The notes under the pieces are model-generated. The model was not told where the DNA came from. It was given only the letters and a program-made list of their open reading frames with translations, and ran no database searches. 47,696 bases of DNA from Trueperaceae bacterium (lineage in GTDB: Bacteria > Deinococcota > Deinococci > Deinococcales > Trueperaceae): NCBI GenBank assembly GCA_013697735.1, contig JACCWH010000010.1:1-47696 (forward strand), written 5' to 3'. Below are positions 8,474 to 17,341 of this stretch, piece by piece; positions within the stretch are counted from its first letter, which is position 1; every line of letters begins with the position of its first letter. Made by a program: the position numbers and the translations under genes.

Positions 8474-9872
8474 GCGCCTCATCCGCGAGCTGGACCGACT
8501 CCTGGCGCCGGAGCGGCTCCTCACGAACGCAGCGGCGCTCGCGACGTTCGAGAGCGATGGCCTCACGGCGTTCAAGGCGCGCCCTTCGGCGGTGGTGCTG
8601 GCGCAGACCCAGGACGACGTCGTCCGGACCGTCCAGCTCTGCTACGAGCACGACGTACCGTTCGTCGCGCGCGGCAGTGGCACGAGCCTTTCAGGGGGTT
8701 CGCTGCCGATACCGGGCGGGATCGTCATCGCGTTGAACCGACTCGATCGCGTCGTCAGCCTCGACCCGCCCGCTCGCCTCTGCGTGGTGGAACCCGGCGT
8801 GCTCAATGCCCAGGTGTCGCGCATTGCGGCGCCGCACGGGCTCTACTACGCGCCCGACCCCTCTTCGGGGGCCGTGTGCACGATCGGCGGCAACGTCGCA
8901 TTCAATTCTGGTGGTGCGCACTGTCTCAAATACGGCATGACGGCCAATCACGTGCTGGGTCTCAAGGTCGTGCTTCCAGACGGCGAGATGACGGAGCTCG
9001 GCTCCGACGGCCTCGAGAGCGTCGGTCCCGACCTGACGGGGTTCTTCGTCGGTTCCGAGGGCCTCTTCGGCATCGCGCTCGAGGTCACGCTGCGGCTCCT
9101 CCCCAAGGTGGAGACGTACGGCACGGTGATGGCGGCCTACCGGAGCTTGGCCGAGGCGGGTGATGCGGTCGCCCGCATCGTTGCCGACGGCCTGCTGCCG
9201 GGCGCCATGGAGATCATGGATCGCTTGGCGATGGACGCGGCGGAGGCCGCGGTCCACGCCGGCTACCCCGCCGACGCCGAGGGTCTGCTCATCGTCGAGC
9301 TCGAGGGGCCGCGCGAGGAGGTCGCCGCCGAGCACCCCCGCCTCATGCAGCTGATCGAAGCATCGGGGGCATACAGCGTCCGCGTCGCCGACGATGAGGT
9401 CGAGCGAGCGACCATCTGGAAGGGCCGCAAGGGTGCATTCTCGGCCGTCGGTCGCCTCAGCCCCGAGTACCTGGTGCAAGACGGCGTCGTGCCGCGCGGT
9501 CGCCTCGGCGAGGCGCTCGAGCGGATCGGGGAGCTCGGACGACACTACGGGCTCCGGATCGCGAACGTCTTCCATGCGGGCGACGGCAACCTCCACCCGC
9601 TCATCCTCTTCGACAGCACACGCGGCGAACTCGGTCGCGCCGAAGAACTCGCGGGGGAGATCCTCCGGATGTGCATCGCCATGGGCGGATCGATCACGGG
9701 CGAGCACGGCGTCGGCATGGAGAAGCGCGCCTACCTGCGCGAGCAGTTCCACGAAGCGGACATGGACGTGATGACGCGAGTCCGCGACGCCATCGACACC
9801 AAGCAGCTCGCCAACCGCGGCAAGATGCTGCAGGTCGTCGCGTCGGCAGCGCCAGGGAGCGTCGCTTCGTGA
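8463..9872 (+). CDS. glcD: Glycolate oxidase FAD-binding subunit GlcD
   Basis: The 469-residue protein belongs to the VAO/PCMH flavoprotein family. The N-terminal FAD-binding domain shows the phosphate loop [13 protein letters not shown], followed by [10 protein letters not shown] and GSEGLFGI. The C-terminal substrate domain has [12 protein letters not shown] and [14 protein letters not shown], the family hallmarks. GlcD oxidises glycolate (or D-lactate) and passes electrons through GlcE and the iron-sulfur subunit GlcF to the quinone pool at the membrane. It is the first gene of a glcDEF operon: the next start, GTG, overlaps its TGA. The ATG at 8463 gives the usual family N-terminus. Earlier in-frame ATGs at 8340/8349 lie upstream of the apparent promoter. 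Confidence 0.93.
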   Translation: MTVERLIRELDRLLAPERLLTNAAALATFESDGLTAFKARPSAVVLAQTQDDVVRTVQLCYEHDVPFVARGSGTSLSGGSLPIPGGIVIALNRLDRVVSLDPPARLCVVEPGVLNAQVSRIAAPHGLYYAPDPSSGAVCTIGGNVAFNSGGAHCLKYGMTANHVLGLKVVLPDGEMTELGSDGLESVGPDLTGFFVGSEGLFGIALEVTLRLLPKVETYGTVMAAYRSLAEAGDAVARIVADGLLPGAMEIMDRLAMDAAEAAVHAGYPADAEGLLIVELEGPREEVAAEHPRLMQLIEASGAYSVRVADDEVERATIWKGRKGAFSAVGRLSPEYLVQDGVVPRGRLGEALERIGELGRHYGLRIANVFHAGDGNLHPLILFDSTRGELGRAEELAGEILRMCIAMGGSITGEHGVGMEKRAYLREQFHEADMDVMTRVRDAIDTKQLANRGKMLQVVASAAPGSVAS

Positions 9873-10981
9873 CCCCGTCCGCCGCCGTCGCCGCCGTCGC
9901 CGCCGTCGACGCCGTGCGCGACGCGGTCGTGGCTGGTCCCTTCGTCCACGTCGCTGGTGGAGCGACCAAGGGAGCCCTAGCGGACAGCGCCACGCTCACG
10001 ACCTCGAGCCTCGTGGGCGTGCTGGAGTACGACCCGCTGGAGTTCACGTTCACGGCCCTCGCGGGCACGCCCGTACGTGAGGTCGACGCGCTGCTCGCAC
10101 GGCACGGGCAGTATCTCCCGTTCGATCCGCCCTGGGCGGAGGCGGGCGCCACGCTCGGCGGCACCGTCGCGAGCGGACTCTCGGGCCCCGGGCGCTTCCG
10201 CTACGGCGGCGTCCGCGACTTCCTGCTCGGCGTCCGCTTCGTGAGCGGCGACGGCGCCGTGGTGACGGGAGGTGGCAAGGTCGTCAAGAACGCTGCCGGC
10301 TTCGACTTCCCGAAGCTGATGGTCGGGAGTCTCGGACGATTCGGTGTGCTCGTGGAGGTGACGTTCAAGGTCTTCCCGCGGCCGCGGGCGCACGCTACGC
10401 TCGAGTTCACGGTCGATGGCCTCCGCGCGGGTGTGGAGGCGCTGCACGCGCTCGCGACCGCGTCGCTCGAGCTCGCTTGCCTCGAGTACGATCCCCCCGG
10501 GCGGCTCCTGGTCCGCGTAGCCGGCAGCGCCGAAGGGCTCGCCGGACGCCTCGAGCGAGTGCGCGCGAAGCAAGGCGGTGCGTGCACGGCGCACCACGAC
10601 CAAGACGACGCTGCGTTGTGGCGGAGTGAACGTGAATTCGAGTGGGTGCCGGCGGGGTACGCGCTGGCCAAGGTGGCGCTCAGCCCGACGTCGGTGCTCG
10701 AATTCGATGGGGAGCTCGCTCGCCAGGGTCTGTTCGGCCCACGCCGCTACGGCGTCGGCGGCAACGTCGGCTACGTCACCTGTGCGGACGAACGCGAGCG
10801 GCGCGCCCTCGATGGTGTGCTCCGGACGCTCGGTCGCGCTGGACTGGCGCTCACGAGTTCGTGGGATGCGCCCCTCCTCGGCGTGCACCGGGGCGGAGCG
10901 TTCCAAGAGCGGATCCGGAGCGTGCTCGATCCCGGTGGCACGTTCGCGCTGAGGGCGGGGGGTGTGGTCGATGCAGCATGA
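9869..10981 (+). CDS. glcE: Glycolate oxidase FAD-binding subunit GlcE
   Basis: The 370-residue protein is a second, shorter FAD-binding protein of the same superfamily as GlcD. It keeps the FAD domain ([26 protein letters not shown] and [21 protein letters not shown] in succession) but has a reduced C-terminal domain, as usual for GlcE. It partners GlcD and GlcF in glycolate dehydrogenase. The GTG start overlaps the glcD stop in a GTGA arrangement, and its own stop lies just inside glcF, so the three are translationally coupled. An Ala/Val-rich N-terminus is encoded by a short GCC/GTC repeat. Confidence 0.92.
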   Translation: MTPSAAVAAVAAVDAVRDAVVAGPFVHVAGGATKGALADSATLTTSSLVGVLEYDPLEFTFTALAGTPVREVDALLARHGQYLPFDPPWAEAGATLGGTVASGLSGPGRFRYGGVRDFLLGVRFVSGDGAVVTGGGKVVKNAAGFDFPKLMVGSLGRFGVLVEVTFKVFPRPRAHATLEFTVDGLRAGVEALHALATASLELACLEYDPPGRLLVRVAGSAEGLAGRLERVRAKQGGACTAHHDQDDAALWRSEREFEWVPAGYALAKVALSPTSVLEFDGELARQGLFGPRRYGVGGNVGYVTCADERERRALDGVLRTLGRAGLALTSSWDAPLLGVHRGGAFQERIRSVLDPGGTFALRAGGVVDAA

Positions 10982-12239
10982 GATCGCTGTCGCGGAGATG
11001 GGAGCGCTGGCGGAGCCGATGGCGAAGGCGGTCGAATCGTGCGTGCACTGCGGATTCTGCTTGCCGACCTGCCCGACGTACCTGGTGGTGGGCGAGGAGA
11101 TGCACAGTCCACGCGGGCGCATCGTGCTGATGAAGGAGGTACTCGAGGGGACGCTCCCGTTGGCGGAGGCGACGCCGTATCTCGATCCTTGCCTCGGCTG
11201 CCTGGCCTGCGTGACGGCGTGCCCGTCGGGCGTCGAGTACGGGCACCTGATCACGCCGTTTCGGCTCGAGATGGAGGCGACGCGACGGCGGAGCGTGGAA
11301 GACCGCGCCGTTCGGACCCTCATTCGCGAGACGCTGCCGTATCCGCGGCGCTTCCGGGTTGCGGCGCGTGCGGGTCGACTCGCGCGGGCACTCGGGAGGT
11401 TGGTGCCGCGCCGGCTGCGCGCCATGGTCGACATGCTGCCGAGCACGGTGCCACGGGCGCAGCCTCTCCCGGACATCGTGCGCGCCGTCGGGCCTCGTCG
11501 TGCTCGCGTCGCACTCCTCGCCGGCTGCGCCCAGCAGGTGCTCGCCCCCGACATCAACGGCGCGACGATTCGCGTGCTCGCGAGGAACGGCGTCGAGGTG
11601 GTGATCCCGAAGCGGCAGACGTGCTGCGGCGCCCTCGCCGCGCATTCGGGCATGAAGGAACAGGCGCAGCGGTTCGCGCGCGCTACCTTGCGTGCGTTCC
11701 CCGATGACGTCGACGCCGTGGTGACGAATGCGGCCGGATGCGGTTCGGGTATGCAGGAGTACCCGATCTGGCTGAAGGGGGAGCGCGAGGAGGAGGCCGC
11801 GGCGGCGTTCGCCCGGCGAGTGGTCGACGTGAGCGCCTTCCTCGTCGATCTCGGGCTCGGCGAACCACCGCCAGCCGCGCCGCCGCTGCGGATCGCGTAC
11901 CACGATGCGTGCCATCTCGCGCACGCGCAGGGGGTGACGTCGCAACCGCGCTCGTTGTTGCGGAGCATTCCTGGCGTCGAACTCGTCGAGCTGCACGAGC
12001 CGGAGATCTGTTGCGGCTCGGCAGGTACCTACAACCTCGAACAGCCCGTGATCGCCTCGGAGCTCGGGCGACGCAAGGCGGGGTGGGTGGTCGCGGCTGC
12101 GCCCGACATCGTGGCGAGCGGCAACATCGGGTGCATCACGCAGCTCGAACGCCACGTCGAGGTGGCAGGCGCGAACGTACGCGTGCTGCACACGATGCAG
12201 GTGCTCGATCGTGCCTACGATGGGAGCTTGCGTCGCTGA
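10971..12239 (+). CDS. glcF: Glycolate oxidase iron-sulfur subunit GlcF
   Basis: The 422-residue protein has two ferredoxin-type [4Fe-4S] motifs, C24-x2-C27-x2-C30-x3-C34 and C74-x2-C77-x2-C80-x3-C84. They are followed by two cysteine-rich CCG domains (QTCCGALAAHSG and later EICCGSAGTYN). This is the standard GlcF/LutA-like architecture and transfers electrons from the flavin subunits to quinone. The ATG at 10971 overlaps the end of glcE by 11 nt and has a G-rich Shine-Dalgarno-like stretch just upstream. The DACHLAHAQGV segment is the conserved lead-in to the second CCG domain. Confidence 0.93.
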   Translation: MQHEIAVAEMGALAEPMAKAVESCVHCGFCLPTCPTYLVVGEEMHSPRGRIVLMKEVLEGTLPLAEATPYLDPCLGCLACVTACPSGVEYGHLITPFRLEMEATRRRSVEDRAVRTLIRETLPYPRRFRVAARAGRLARALGRLVPRRLRAMVDMLPSTVPRAQPLPDIVRAVGPRRARVALLAGCAQQVLAPDINGATIRVLARNGVEVVIPKRQTCCGALAAHSGMKEQAQRFARATLRAFPDDVDAVVTNAAGCGSGMQEYPIWLKGEREEEAAAAFARRVVDVSAFLVDLGLGEPPPAAPPLRIAYHDACHLAHAQGVTSQPRSLLRSIPGVELVELHEPEICCGSAGTYNLEQPVIASELGRRKAGWVVAAAPDIVASGNIGCITQLERHVEVAGANVRVLHTMQVLDRAYDGSLRR

Positions 12240-12246
12240 GGGCGCA

Positions 12247-12310
12247 CCGGCCGTGACGGGCCGGCCCGAGATCGGTTGCATTTGCCGACACCAGGCGGCA
12301 TCGTGCCGCC
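12247..12310 (+). terminator. Two adjacent hairpins after glcF
   Basis: CCGGCC/GGCCGG with a 6-nt loop (12247-12264) and GGCGGCA/TGCCGCC with a 3-nt loop (12294-12310) follow the glcF stop. No T-tract is present. They may mark the operon end or act as a 3' stabiliser. Confidence 0.4.
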
Positions 12311-12338
12311 CGTACGTCGTGCGCGTGGTCATCCCCTC

Positions 12339-12344
12339 TATAGT
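12339..12344 (+). promoter_or_regulatory. Putative -10 box TATAGT for the four-helix membrane protein
   Basis: TATAGT lies after the glcF hairpins and 84 nt before the ATG at 12428. The -35 region at 12316-12321 is a poor match. Confidence 0.35.
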
Positions 12345-12427
12345 CACGGAATGCAGATGGCGGAGCGTGAGGCGTCGACCCGGTGCCGTGGCCCGCGAAT
12401 CGAAACGAACGAGCAAGAGGGGGAGTC

Positions 12428-13333
12428 ATGACACGATCCAACGTACCGACGACGCCAGTGACGAGTGTCCACCATGAAGATGCCGGTCTGCCACGGAGCA
12501 GAGCTTCGTGGGGCGCCGTGATCGCCGGCACGGTGATGGCGCTCGTCGTCGTCCTCGTGCTCCAAGTGGTGATGCTCTGGCTGGGTCTGACGGCGATCGA
12601 TCCGGCCTTCGAAGCGGACCCGTTCGCGGGCGTCGGTACCGGCGCCGCCATCGGTTCGCTCGTGACGGCTGCGATCGCTCTCTTCGTGGGAGGCCTGGTG
12701 ACGGGTCGCCTTGCGAATCGCGTCAACGGCGCCGACGTGTTCCTCCACGGTCTCCTCACGTGGGCGGTCGTCACGCTCGTCACGCTCGTGATGACCGTGA
12801 CCGCTGCCGGTGCGCTCATAGGAGGCGCGCTCGGCGTGGTCGGTCAGGGCCTCACCGCGCTCGGCGGCGGCGCAGCGGCGCTGGCGCCGGCCGTCGCCAC
12901 CGAACTCGAGGACGTGATCGAAGAGCAGGGCATGCTGCTCGAAGACGTGCAGGAGGAGATGGCACCGCTCTGGGCGGATCCCGCGGCGCGCAATGAGTTC
13001 AGGAGCGTGGTGACGCGAATCCTGCGTGATGGCCGAACAGCCGTCGACCCCGCCGACCGGCAAGAGTTGATCGACGTCGTCGCCACCAACACCGAGCTCT
13101 CCGAAGCTGAGGCCGAGGCGCGCGTGGACGATTGGATCGGGCGCTACGAAGCGGTACGCGAGCGGCTGGCAGGTGCCGAGGAGGAACTCCGCCAGGCGGG
13201 CCAGCGCGCTGCGGATGCGATCGCGCAGGCAGCCATGTGGGCCTTCTTCGGACTCATCGTCGGGGCGATCATCGCGGCCCTCGGCGCGCGCGCCGGGGCG
13301 CCTGCGTCGAGAGCCGAGACGCGCCGGTCGTAG
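12428..13333 (+). CDS. Conserved membrane protein with four predicted helices and a long coiled-coil loop
   Basis: The 301-residue protein has hydrophobic segments at about 27-54, 69-93, 107-135 and 270-292. Between the third and fourth lies a charged, helical 120-residue region rich in Glu and Arg. Proteins of this look are annotated in databases only as PhnA-like or hypothetical, and no catalytic motif is visible. The start at 12428 is well supported by GGGGGAG five to six nt upstream. It appears to be a single-gene unit, converging with the PHP-domain gene. A structural or stress-related membrane role is possible, but the sequence does not show it. Confidence 0.75.
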   Translation: MTRSNVPTTPVTSVHHEDAGLPRSRASWGAVIAGTVMALVVVLVLQVVMLWLGLTAIDPAFEADPFAGVGTGAAIGSLVTAAIALFVGGLVTGRLANRVNGADVFLHGLLTWAVVTLVTLVMTVTAAGALIGGALGVVGQGLTALGGGAAALAPAVATELEDVIEEQGMLLEDVQEEMAPLWADPAARNEFRSVVTRILRDGRTAVDPADRQELIDVVATNTELSEAEAEARVDDWIGRYEAVRERLAGAEEELRQAGQRAADAIAQAAMWAFFGLIVGAIIAALGARAGAPASRAETRRS

Positions 13334-13373
13334 GCGGCGCGCTAGCCGCTCAGCGCCTGCGGCCGCGGAGGCG

Positions 13374-14873
13374 TCAATCGAAGAAGATCGGACTCGCCCA
13401 CGCCGCCTGGCCGTCGGCCTGGATCACGCGTACGTAACCGAAGGTCGTCTCCGACGGGGAGACTGCGAGACGTTCGTGATGTGCCAACGAGAACTCGCGC
13501 TCCGGCACCGCTCGCGTAACCTGGACGGCGGCGGAGGAGAGCCCACCGACGTGCCGACCCATCGAGCGCCTCACGAGTTCCTCGAGCGACGCCTCGAGAT
13601 GCACGCCGTTCGCCTGCACCTCGATGCGGGCGCCGACCGAGGCGTCGACGTCGAGGAGCATGGTCTGGGGGCCGCCCGCGTGGTGGTGCGTCCCGCCGGC
13701 GCCCCCCGCCGCGTTCGCGAGTGCGCGGCTCATCCACTCGACGGCGGTGTCGCTACGCGCGAGCACCGACTCGGTCGGATCGCGTTCGGCGTTGTCGTGC
13801 CCGGAGTACCGAAAGTAGGGCGTCGACTCGATGAGTGCTCCGCCACGGACGGCGGCCCGAGCATGCCACGTCGATCTCGTGCCGTGGCGACCCCATCCGG
13901 TCTCGACCCGAAGCTTGTAGCGCCCAGCCGCGAACGTCGCCGAGGCGCCGCCTAAGGGCAGGGGGCGTACGGTCCAGCCGTAGGGACCGCCCGTGATCCA
14001 CTCCACGCGTACCAACGCGTCCGTGCCCTCCACCAGAACCCGCAGGTGCATCTCGTTGCGGCGCTCGACCTGCTGCCCGGGCCCGGCGCCGTCGACCTCG
14101 ACGTCGATCCGAATGCGAGCGCCGGTCGACGCAATCGTTCGCCGCGCGCGCAGCGCTTCCCAGATCGACGCTCGGTCGAGCCGCTCGGCGTACACGCCGA
14201 CGCGGCCGTGCCCGTAGTGGCCGGGGTAGCCGTCGTGCGTATCGCTGCCGGCCTGGAAGCCGAAGCGGTGACCGGCGACCAGGCCGTCTCGCGCCGTCGA
14301 GTGGCCGAAGCGCGGGCCCATGTTGTGGTGGTAGGGATAGGGGGCGTCGTCCGCCTCGGAGGAACCATGGTTGGAGAAGATCTCCAGGAGCGGCGACCGC
14401 GCAGCGTCGAACGACGGCCAGCTGATGCCTCTATAGCCGGCGTCGTACCCGATGTGATGGGGGAGCACGAGCGGGTCGCAGCCCGCGCCGCGGAGGGTGC
14501 GCTCGAGATCGGCTGGCGTGGCGGCGTCGAGGAGTGGGAGGTGTCCCCCGCTCACGTAGACGTTGTGGTCCCCGTGGCGCATCGAGTGCCACTCGTAGCT
14601 CGGGAACGTCACGAACGATCCCGGAGTGTTCGTTCGTTCCAGCGTCTCCTGGAGAGCGGCCCAGAAGTGGCGGAGCTTCGCGAACCCGCCATAATGCTTG
14701 ATCATCGTCTCGTCGTTCTCCTCGAGATCGTGTGGCATGTCGGGCCAGAAGGCGTGCCCCGTGATGCTGCAGAAATCGAGGTGGCCGCGCGCGTTCGCGA
14801 GCGCACGCTCGGCCGAACCGTGTCCATATGAGACGGCGCAGTGGGCATGGAGATCGCCCCAGTAGAGGTTCAC
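13374..14873 (-). CDS. PHP-like metal-dependent phosphoesterase, DUF3604-type
   Basis: The 499-residue protein opens with YWGDLHAHC (His 9 and His 11) and contains ITGHAFWPD, VLPHHIGYD and GSDTHDGYPG, the histidine/aspartate pattern of PHP-family metal hydrolases. A beta-rich C-terminal half follows. The DUF3604 family is described as phosphoesterase-like but its substrates are unknown. I chose the GTG at 14873 because AAGGAG lies 5 nt upstream on the minus strand. A longer frame to an ATG at 14960 would overlap the upstream small gene and lacks a ribosome-binding site. It probably forms a two-gene operon with the 96-codon gene whose stop is 34 nt upstream. Confidence 0.82.
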   Translation of the reverse strand: MNLYWGDLHAHCAVSYGHGSAERALANARGHLDFCSITGHAFWPDMPHDLEENDETMIKHYGGFAKLRHFWAALQETLERTNTPGSFVTFPSYEWHSMRHGDHNVYVSGGHLPLLDAATPADLERTLRGAGCDPLVLPHHIGYDAGYRGISWPSFDAARSPLLEIFSNHGSSEADDAPYPYHHNMGPRFGHSTARDGLVAGHRFGFQAGSDTHDGYPGHYGHGRVGVYAERLDRASIWEALRARRTIASTGARIRIDVEVDGAGPGQQVERRNEMHLRVLVEGTDALVRVEWITGGPYGWTVRPLPLGGASATFAAGRYKLRVETGWGRHGTRSTWHARAAVRGGALIESTPYFRYSGHDNAERDPTESVLARSDTAVEWMSRALANAAGGAGGTHHHAGGPQTMLLDVDASVGARIEVQANGVHLEASLEELVRRSMGRHVGGLSSAAVQVTRAVPEREFSLAHHERLAVSPSETTFGYVRVIQADGQAAWASPIFFD

Positions 14874-14907
14874 GTCTGCTCCTTCGTGGGAGCTGACGAA
14901 CGTCGGG

Positions 14908-15198
14908 TCATGTGGCTTCCCCTCCTCGACGCGGAAGGTGGTCCATCGCCGACCACCCATCCTCGGGCGGTGTGGTGCGGTGGTAGAAGCTCACGACGAT
15001 CCGCACCGCGTCGCCGTCCAGGGTCGCGCCGTCGAGGATCACGCGGCCTCCGGCGATGCTGTGCACTCGTGGCGATGCGACGAGTGAGGAGGAGAGCCGT
15101 GCAAGCACGTCGCCGAGCGTGGGGTGCTCCTCGACGGCGACACCGTACCGGGCGTTGTGCACCTCGAGGCGGTAGAAAGTCTCGGCGAGGACCTTCAT
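14908..15198 (-). CDS. Small hypothetical protein upstream of the DUF3604 gene
   Basis: The 96-residue protein has no recognised domain. It alternates hydrophobic and polar residues (for example LEVHNARYGVAVEEHP and DAVRIVVSFYHRTTPPEDGW), which suggests a small soluble alpha/beta or beta-barrel fold, with no signal peptide or membrane helix. Its position directly upstream of the PHP-like gene, on the same strand with a 34-nt gap, suggests they work together. The ATG at 15198 has neither a strong Shine-Dalgarno nor a clear -10 box, so the start is uncertain. Confidence 0.6.
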   Translation of the reverse strand: MKVLAETFYRLEVHNARYGVAVEEHPTLGDVLARLSSSLVASPRVHSIAGGRVILDGATLDGDAVRIVVSFYHRTTPPEDGWSAMDHLPRRGGEAT

Positions 15199-15287
15199 GC
15201 TCGGCGTGGCACGCTCGAAGGTCGGCGGTCGGCGGTGCGCGGCATCCGGCAGTGTACGTGGGGCGGCAAAGGTGCATCCGGGCGTCG

Positions 15288-15293
15288 TATACC
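15288..15293 (+). promoter_or_regulatory. Alternative -10-like box TATACC upstream of the small secreted protein gene
   Basis: TATACC lies 40 nt before the ATG at 15334. It would give a leadered transcript and competes with the closer TACGGT at 15323. Confidence 0.22.
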
Positions 15294-15322
15294 ACGCGAC
15301 GGAACCTGCGCGACGGCGTGGC

Positions 15323-15328
15323 TACGGT
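15323..15328 (+). promoter_or_regulatory. Leaderless-type -10 box (TACGGT) for the small secreted protein
   Basis: TACGGT is followed by 5 nt and the ATG at 15334, matching the spacing of the other leaderless starts here. Confidence 0.35.
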
Positions 15329-15333
15329 CTTGC

Positions 15334-15717
15334 ATGGTCCACGTGAACCTCCTCTTCGCACTCACCGTGCTCCTCGGAGTCGGGTCGGGCCTCGCGCTCG
15401 CCCACGACGACGTTCCGAAACTCCCGTTCGCCGACAACCCGGACCCAGACGCGTGCGGCATACCACAGCCGCTCGGTGCCGGTTTCACGGGCGTGCTGCA
15501 CGCAAACTTCGAAGGTGCGTTGCCGGAGCCGATCGTGCATCTCGTCGATTCGCACCTACGCCGCTCGGTAACGGGTCACGTCCCCGCCGGCTCCGTCGTC
15601 GAGGTAAGCCTCTTCCAGAACAATCCCACGCTCGACTTCTACTTCGTGCGGTGGCACGGCCCGGACGGCTGGCACGAGGGCTGGGTCCCAGCGCCGTACC
15701 TCACCCTGGTGCGCTGA
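15334..15717 (+). CDS. Small secreted protein, SH3-like C-terminal region possible
   Basis: The 127-residue protein begins with a classical signal peptide (MVHVNLLFALTVLLGVGSGL then ALA-H), so it is probably exported. The mature part contains a segment with GHVPAGSVVEVSLFQNNP, WHGPDGWHEGWV and APYLTLV. The spacing of small, aromatic and Gly residues resembles bacterial SH3-like domains (the GWV...YL pattern), but I would not assign it firmly. Two cysteine-poor stretches and no catalytic motif are seen. The ATG has no Shine-Dalgarno; TACGGT lies 5 nt upstream. Confidence 0.65.
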   Translation: MVHVNLLFALTVLLGVGSGLALAHDDVPKLPFADNPDPDACGIPQPLGAGFTGVLHANFEGALPEPIVHLVDSHLRRSVTGHVPAGSVVEVSLFQNNPTLDFYFVRWHGPDGWHEGWVPAPYLTLVR

Positions 15718-15761
15718 GGAGACGATTGCTCCCGCGGGCGGCAGGGCTGCGTGTTGCCCAA

Positions 15762-15788
15762 GCGGCGCTCCTACGCCGATCGCGCCGC
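15762..15788. terminator. Hairpin between convergent genes
   Basis: GCGGCGC (15762-15768) and GCGCCGC (15782-15788) can pair around a 13-nt loop. They lie between the convergent secreted-protein and subtilase genes. No T-tract is present, so this is a tentative bidirectional terminator. Confidence 0.35.
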
Positions 15789-15790
15789 AC

Positions 15791-17293
15791 CTAGCGTTCG
15801 CACGTCGTTCCCGTGCCGAGCACCGCGTCGGGACAGACGATGCCGTGCCCGTACTCGGAGGCGCTGCCGGCCGGGCGGGCCGTCGCGGCGAGGCGATCGA
15901 AGATCGCCTGCGGATCCCCACGGAGCTCGGGCTCGGCGGCGATGAGGAGCGCGGCGGTACCCGCGACGAACGGAGACGCCATCGAGGTTCCCGTGAGGCA
16001 CTCGACCGCTCCCGGGCCACTCGCGCCGGCACCGGCCATCGTATGGATCGAGCCGAAGCGGCAGACCGCGTCGCTCGTCGCCAGCAGCGGTGCGGCGCCC
16101 CCGGGCGCCATGAGGTCGAGCCCGTCGCCGTACGTCGAGAACGATGAGCGTGTGAAGTCCCAGTCGACGGAACCGACCGCGATGACGCGGTCGAGGCGAG
16201 CCGGATACGTGACGCCCGAGCTCGAGCCGGTATTGCCGGCCGCGGCCACCATGACGATCCCGAGCGCCGCGATCTCGTCGACGGTCTCCTGGAGGAGCCC
16301 GGTCGCACTCGTCGAAAGCGCCGAGCCGAAGCCGACACTGAGATTGATGACGTCGGCGCGGTAGGGACCCGGCGTCGTGCCGTCGATCGGGAGCTGCGCC
16401 GCCCAGCGCATGCCTCGAATCACTGCGTCGAGGCTCCCGGCCATGCTCGTGTCGTCCGGAAACACCTTCACCGCGAGCACGAGGGCGCGACGTCCCTTCG
16501 CGACCCCCACGACGCGTCCGTCGGCCGAGCTCCCCGCCGCCGCGATGCCGGCGACGTGGGTACCGTGATCGCTCGACGTCCGGACGTCGTCGTCGCCGCA
16601 GTAGACGTCGCGCCCGGGAAGCACCTTGGCGCGGATGTCGACGTGATCGACGTTCAAGCCGTCGTCGACGATCGCGACGATCACGGGGTCACCGCTGCCG
16701 TCGGCGTCCTCCAGGGCCCACGCCTCCTCGGCGCCGAAATCGCGGAGATACCACTGGGCGAGGTAATGCGCGTCGCTCGGAGTCGCGAGTCGGACGGCCA
16801 CGTAGTTGCGGCTGACGTGCGCCACGCGCGGGTCGCGGCCCAGCCGCTCCATCGCCCGAGCGATGTCGCGCTCCGGGACGACGGCGAGATCGTGCTCGGC
16901 GCCGTGTCCCTGGCGACGAATCTCTGCACCTGCGGATCGCGCCACGTCGAGACCGAGTTGCGCACGTGCAGGGATACCCCTCGGCGGCACGTGATAGCTG
17001 ATCAGCAGCTCCCCTGGGACGTGACCTCCCTCGGTTGCCGTCGTCGTCGGCTGCTGGCCGGACGCTATCGGCGCGCCAGGAACGATGGAGCACCCCTCCA
17101 CCATGATCGGGACCTCGGGTGGCGTCGTACTGCAGGCTTGCACGATCAATACGGTGAGCGCAGCCAGGCACCACGCGACGACCCTGAGGCGCATGCGGCG
17201 GCGCTCGCCGGGGGTCGGTGCCCGCCCGATCCTGGTCCCGACGCTGGGTTGCTGCTCGGGTTGCTGCTCGGGTTGCTGCGTGGCTCGTGACAT
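15791..17293 (-). CDS. Subtilisin-like serine peptidase (S8), putative lipoprotein
   Basis: The 500-residue protein has a lipoprotein-type signal: RRRMRLR, a hydrophobic core and a VQAC lipobox (Cys 54). An inhibitor-I9-like propeptide follows (about 92-168), then the catalytic domain. The triad is Asp 210 (VAIVDDG), His 243 (SDHGTHVAG) and Ser 437 (GTSMASP), with oxyanion Asn 354 (AAGNTG). It is expected to be exported, tethered to the outer face of a membrane and self-processed. The start codon at 17293 is supported by a TAGTTT box 6 nt upstream, so the unusual QQPE-repeat N-terminus before the signal core is probably translated. An ATG at 17194 is an alternative. It is divergent from the response-regulator gene. 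Confidence 0.92.
   Translation of the reverse strand: MSRATQQPEQQPEQQPSVGTRIGRAPTPGERRRMRLRVVAWCLAALTVLIVQACSTTPPEVPIMVEGCSIVPGAPIASGQQPTTTATEGGHVPGELLISYHVPPRGIPARAQLGLDVARSAGAEIRRQGHGAEHDLAVVPERDIARAMERLGRDPRVAHVSRNYVAVRLATPSDAHYLAQWYLRDFGAEEAWALEDADGSGDPVIVAIVDDGLNVDHVDIRAKVLPGRDVYCGDDDVRTSSDHGTHVAGIAAAGSSADGRVVGVAKGRRALVLAVKVFPDDTSMAGSLDAVIRGMRWAAQLPIDGTTPGPYRADVINLSVGFGSALSTSATGLLQETVDEIAALGIVMVAAAGNTGSSSGVTYPARLDRVIAVGSVDWDFTRSSFSTYGDGLDLMAPGGAAPLLATSDAVCRFGSIHTMAGAGASGPGAVECLTGTSMASPFVAGTAALLIAAEPELRGDPQAIFDRLAATARPAGSASEYGHGIVCPDAVLGTGTTCER
17246..17279 (-). repeat. Tandem 12-bp repeat (2.8 copies) at the 5' end of the subtilase gene
   Basis: The unit GGGTTGCTGCTC (plus strand) occurs twice exactly and once truncated, encoding QQPEQQPEQQP near the start of the peptidase. 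It keeps the reading frame (12 bp per unit). Repeat number could vary by slippage. Confidence 0.8.
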
Positions 17294-17299
17294 CTCGTG

Positions 17300-17305
17300 A
17301 AACTA
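17300..17305 (-). promoter_or_regulatory. Leaderless-type -10 box (TAGTTT) for the subtilase gene
   Basis: On the minus strand TAGTTT is followed by CACGAG and the ATG at 17293, placing the transcript start at the start codon. Confidence 0.45.
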
Positions 17306-17310
17306 CCCGT

Positions 17311-17326
17311 TCGGCGACTCCGCCGA
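17311..17326. promoter_or_regulatory. Inverted repeat between the divergent subtilase and response-regulator genes
   Basis: TCGGCG-ACTC-CGCCGA has perfect 6-bp arms. It lies between the -10 box of the subtilase (17300-17305) and the -10-like TACGGT (17329-17334) of the response regulator, a good place for a regulator that controls both. Function is inferred from position only. Confidence 0.3.
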
Positions 17327-17341
17327 CGTACGGTGTCTCGC

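Noticed and set aside
9977-11968. A 663-codon minus-strand frame over glcE and glcF
   Set aside because: It overlaps two well-identified genes and has no domain of its own.
13374-14873. The DUF3604 gene starting at the upstream ATG at 14960
   Set aside because: That start has no ribosome-binding site and would overlap the small upstream gene, whereas the GTG at 14873 has AAGGAG at good spacing.
15334-17293. A phage or mobile-element boundary near the peptidase
   Set aside because: No integrase, transposase, terminal repeat or tRNA target is present, and base composition is like the rest of the window.
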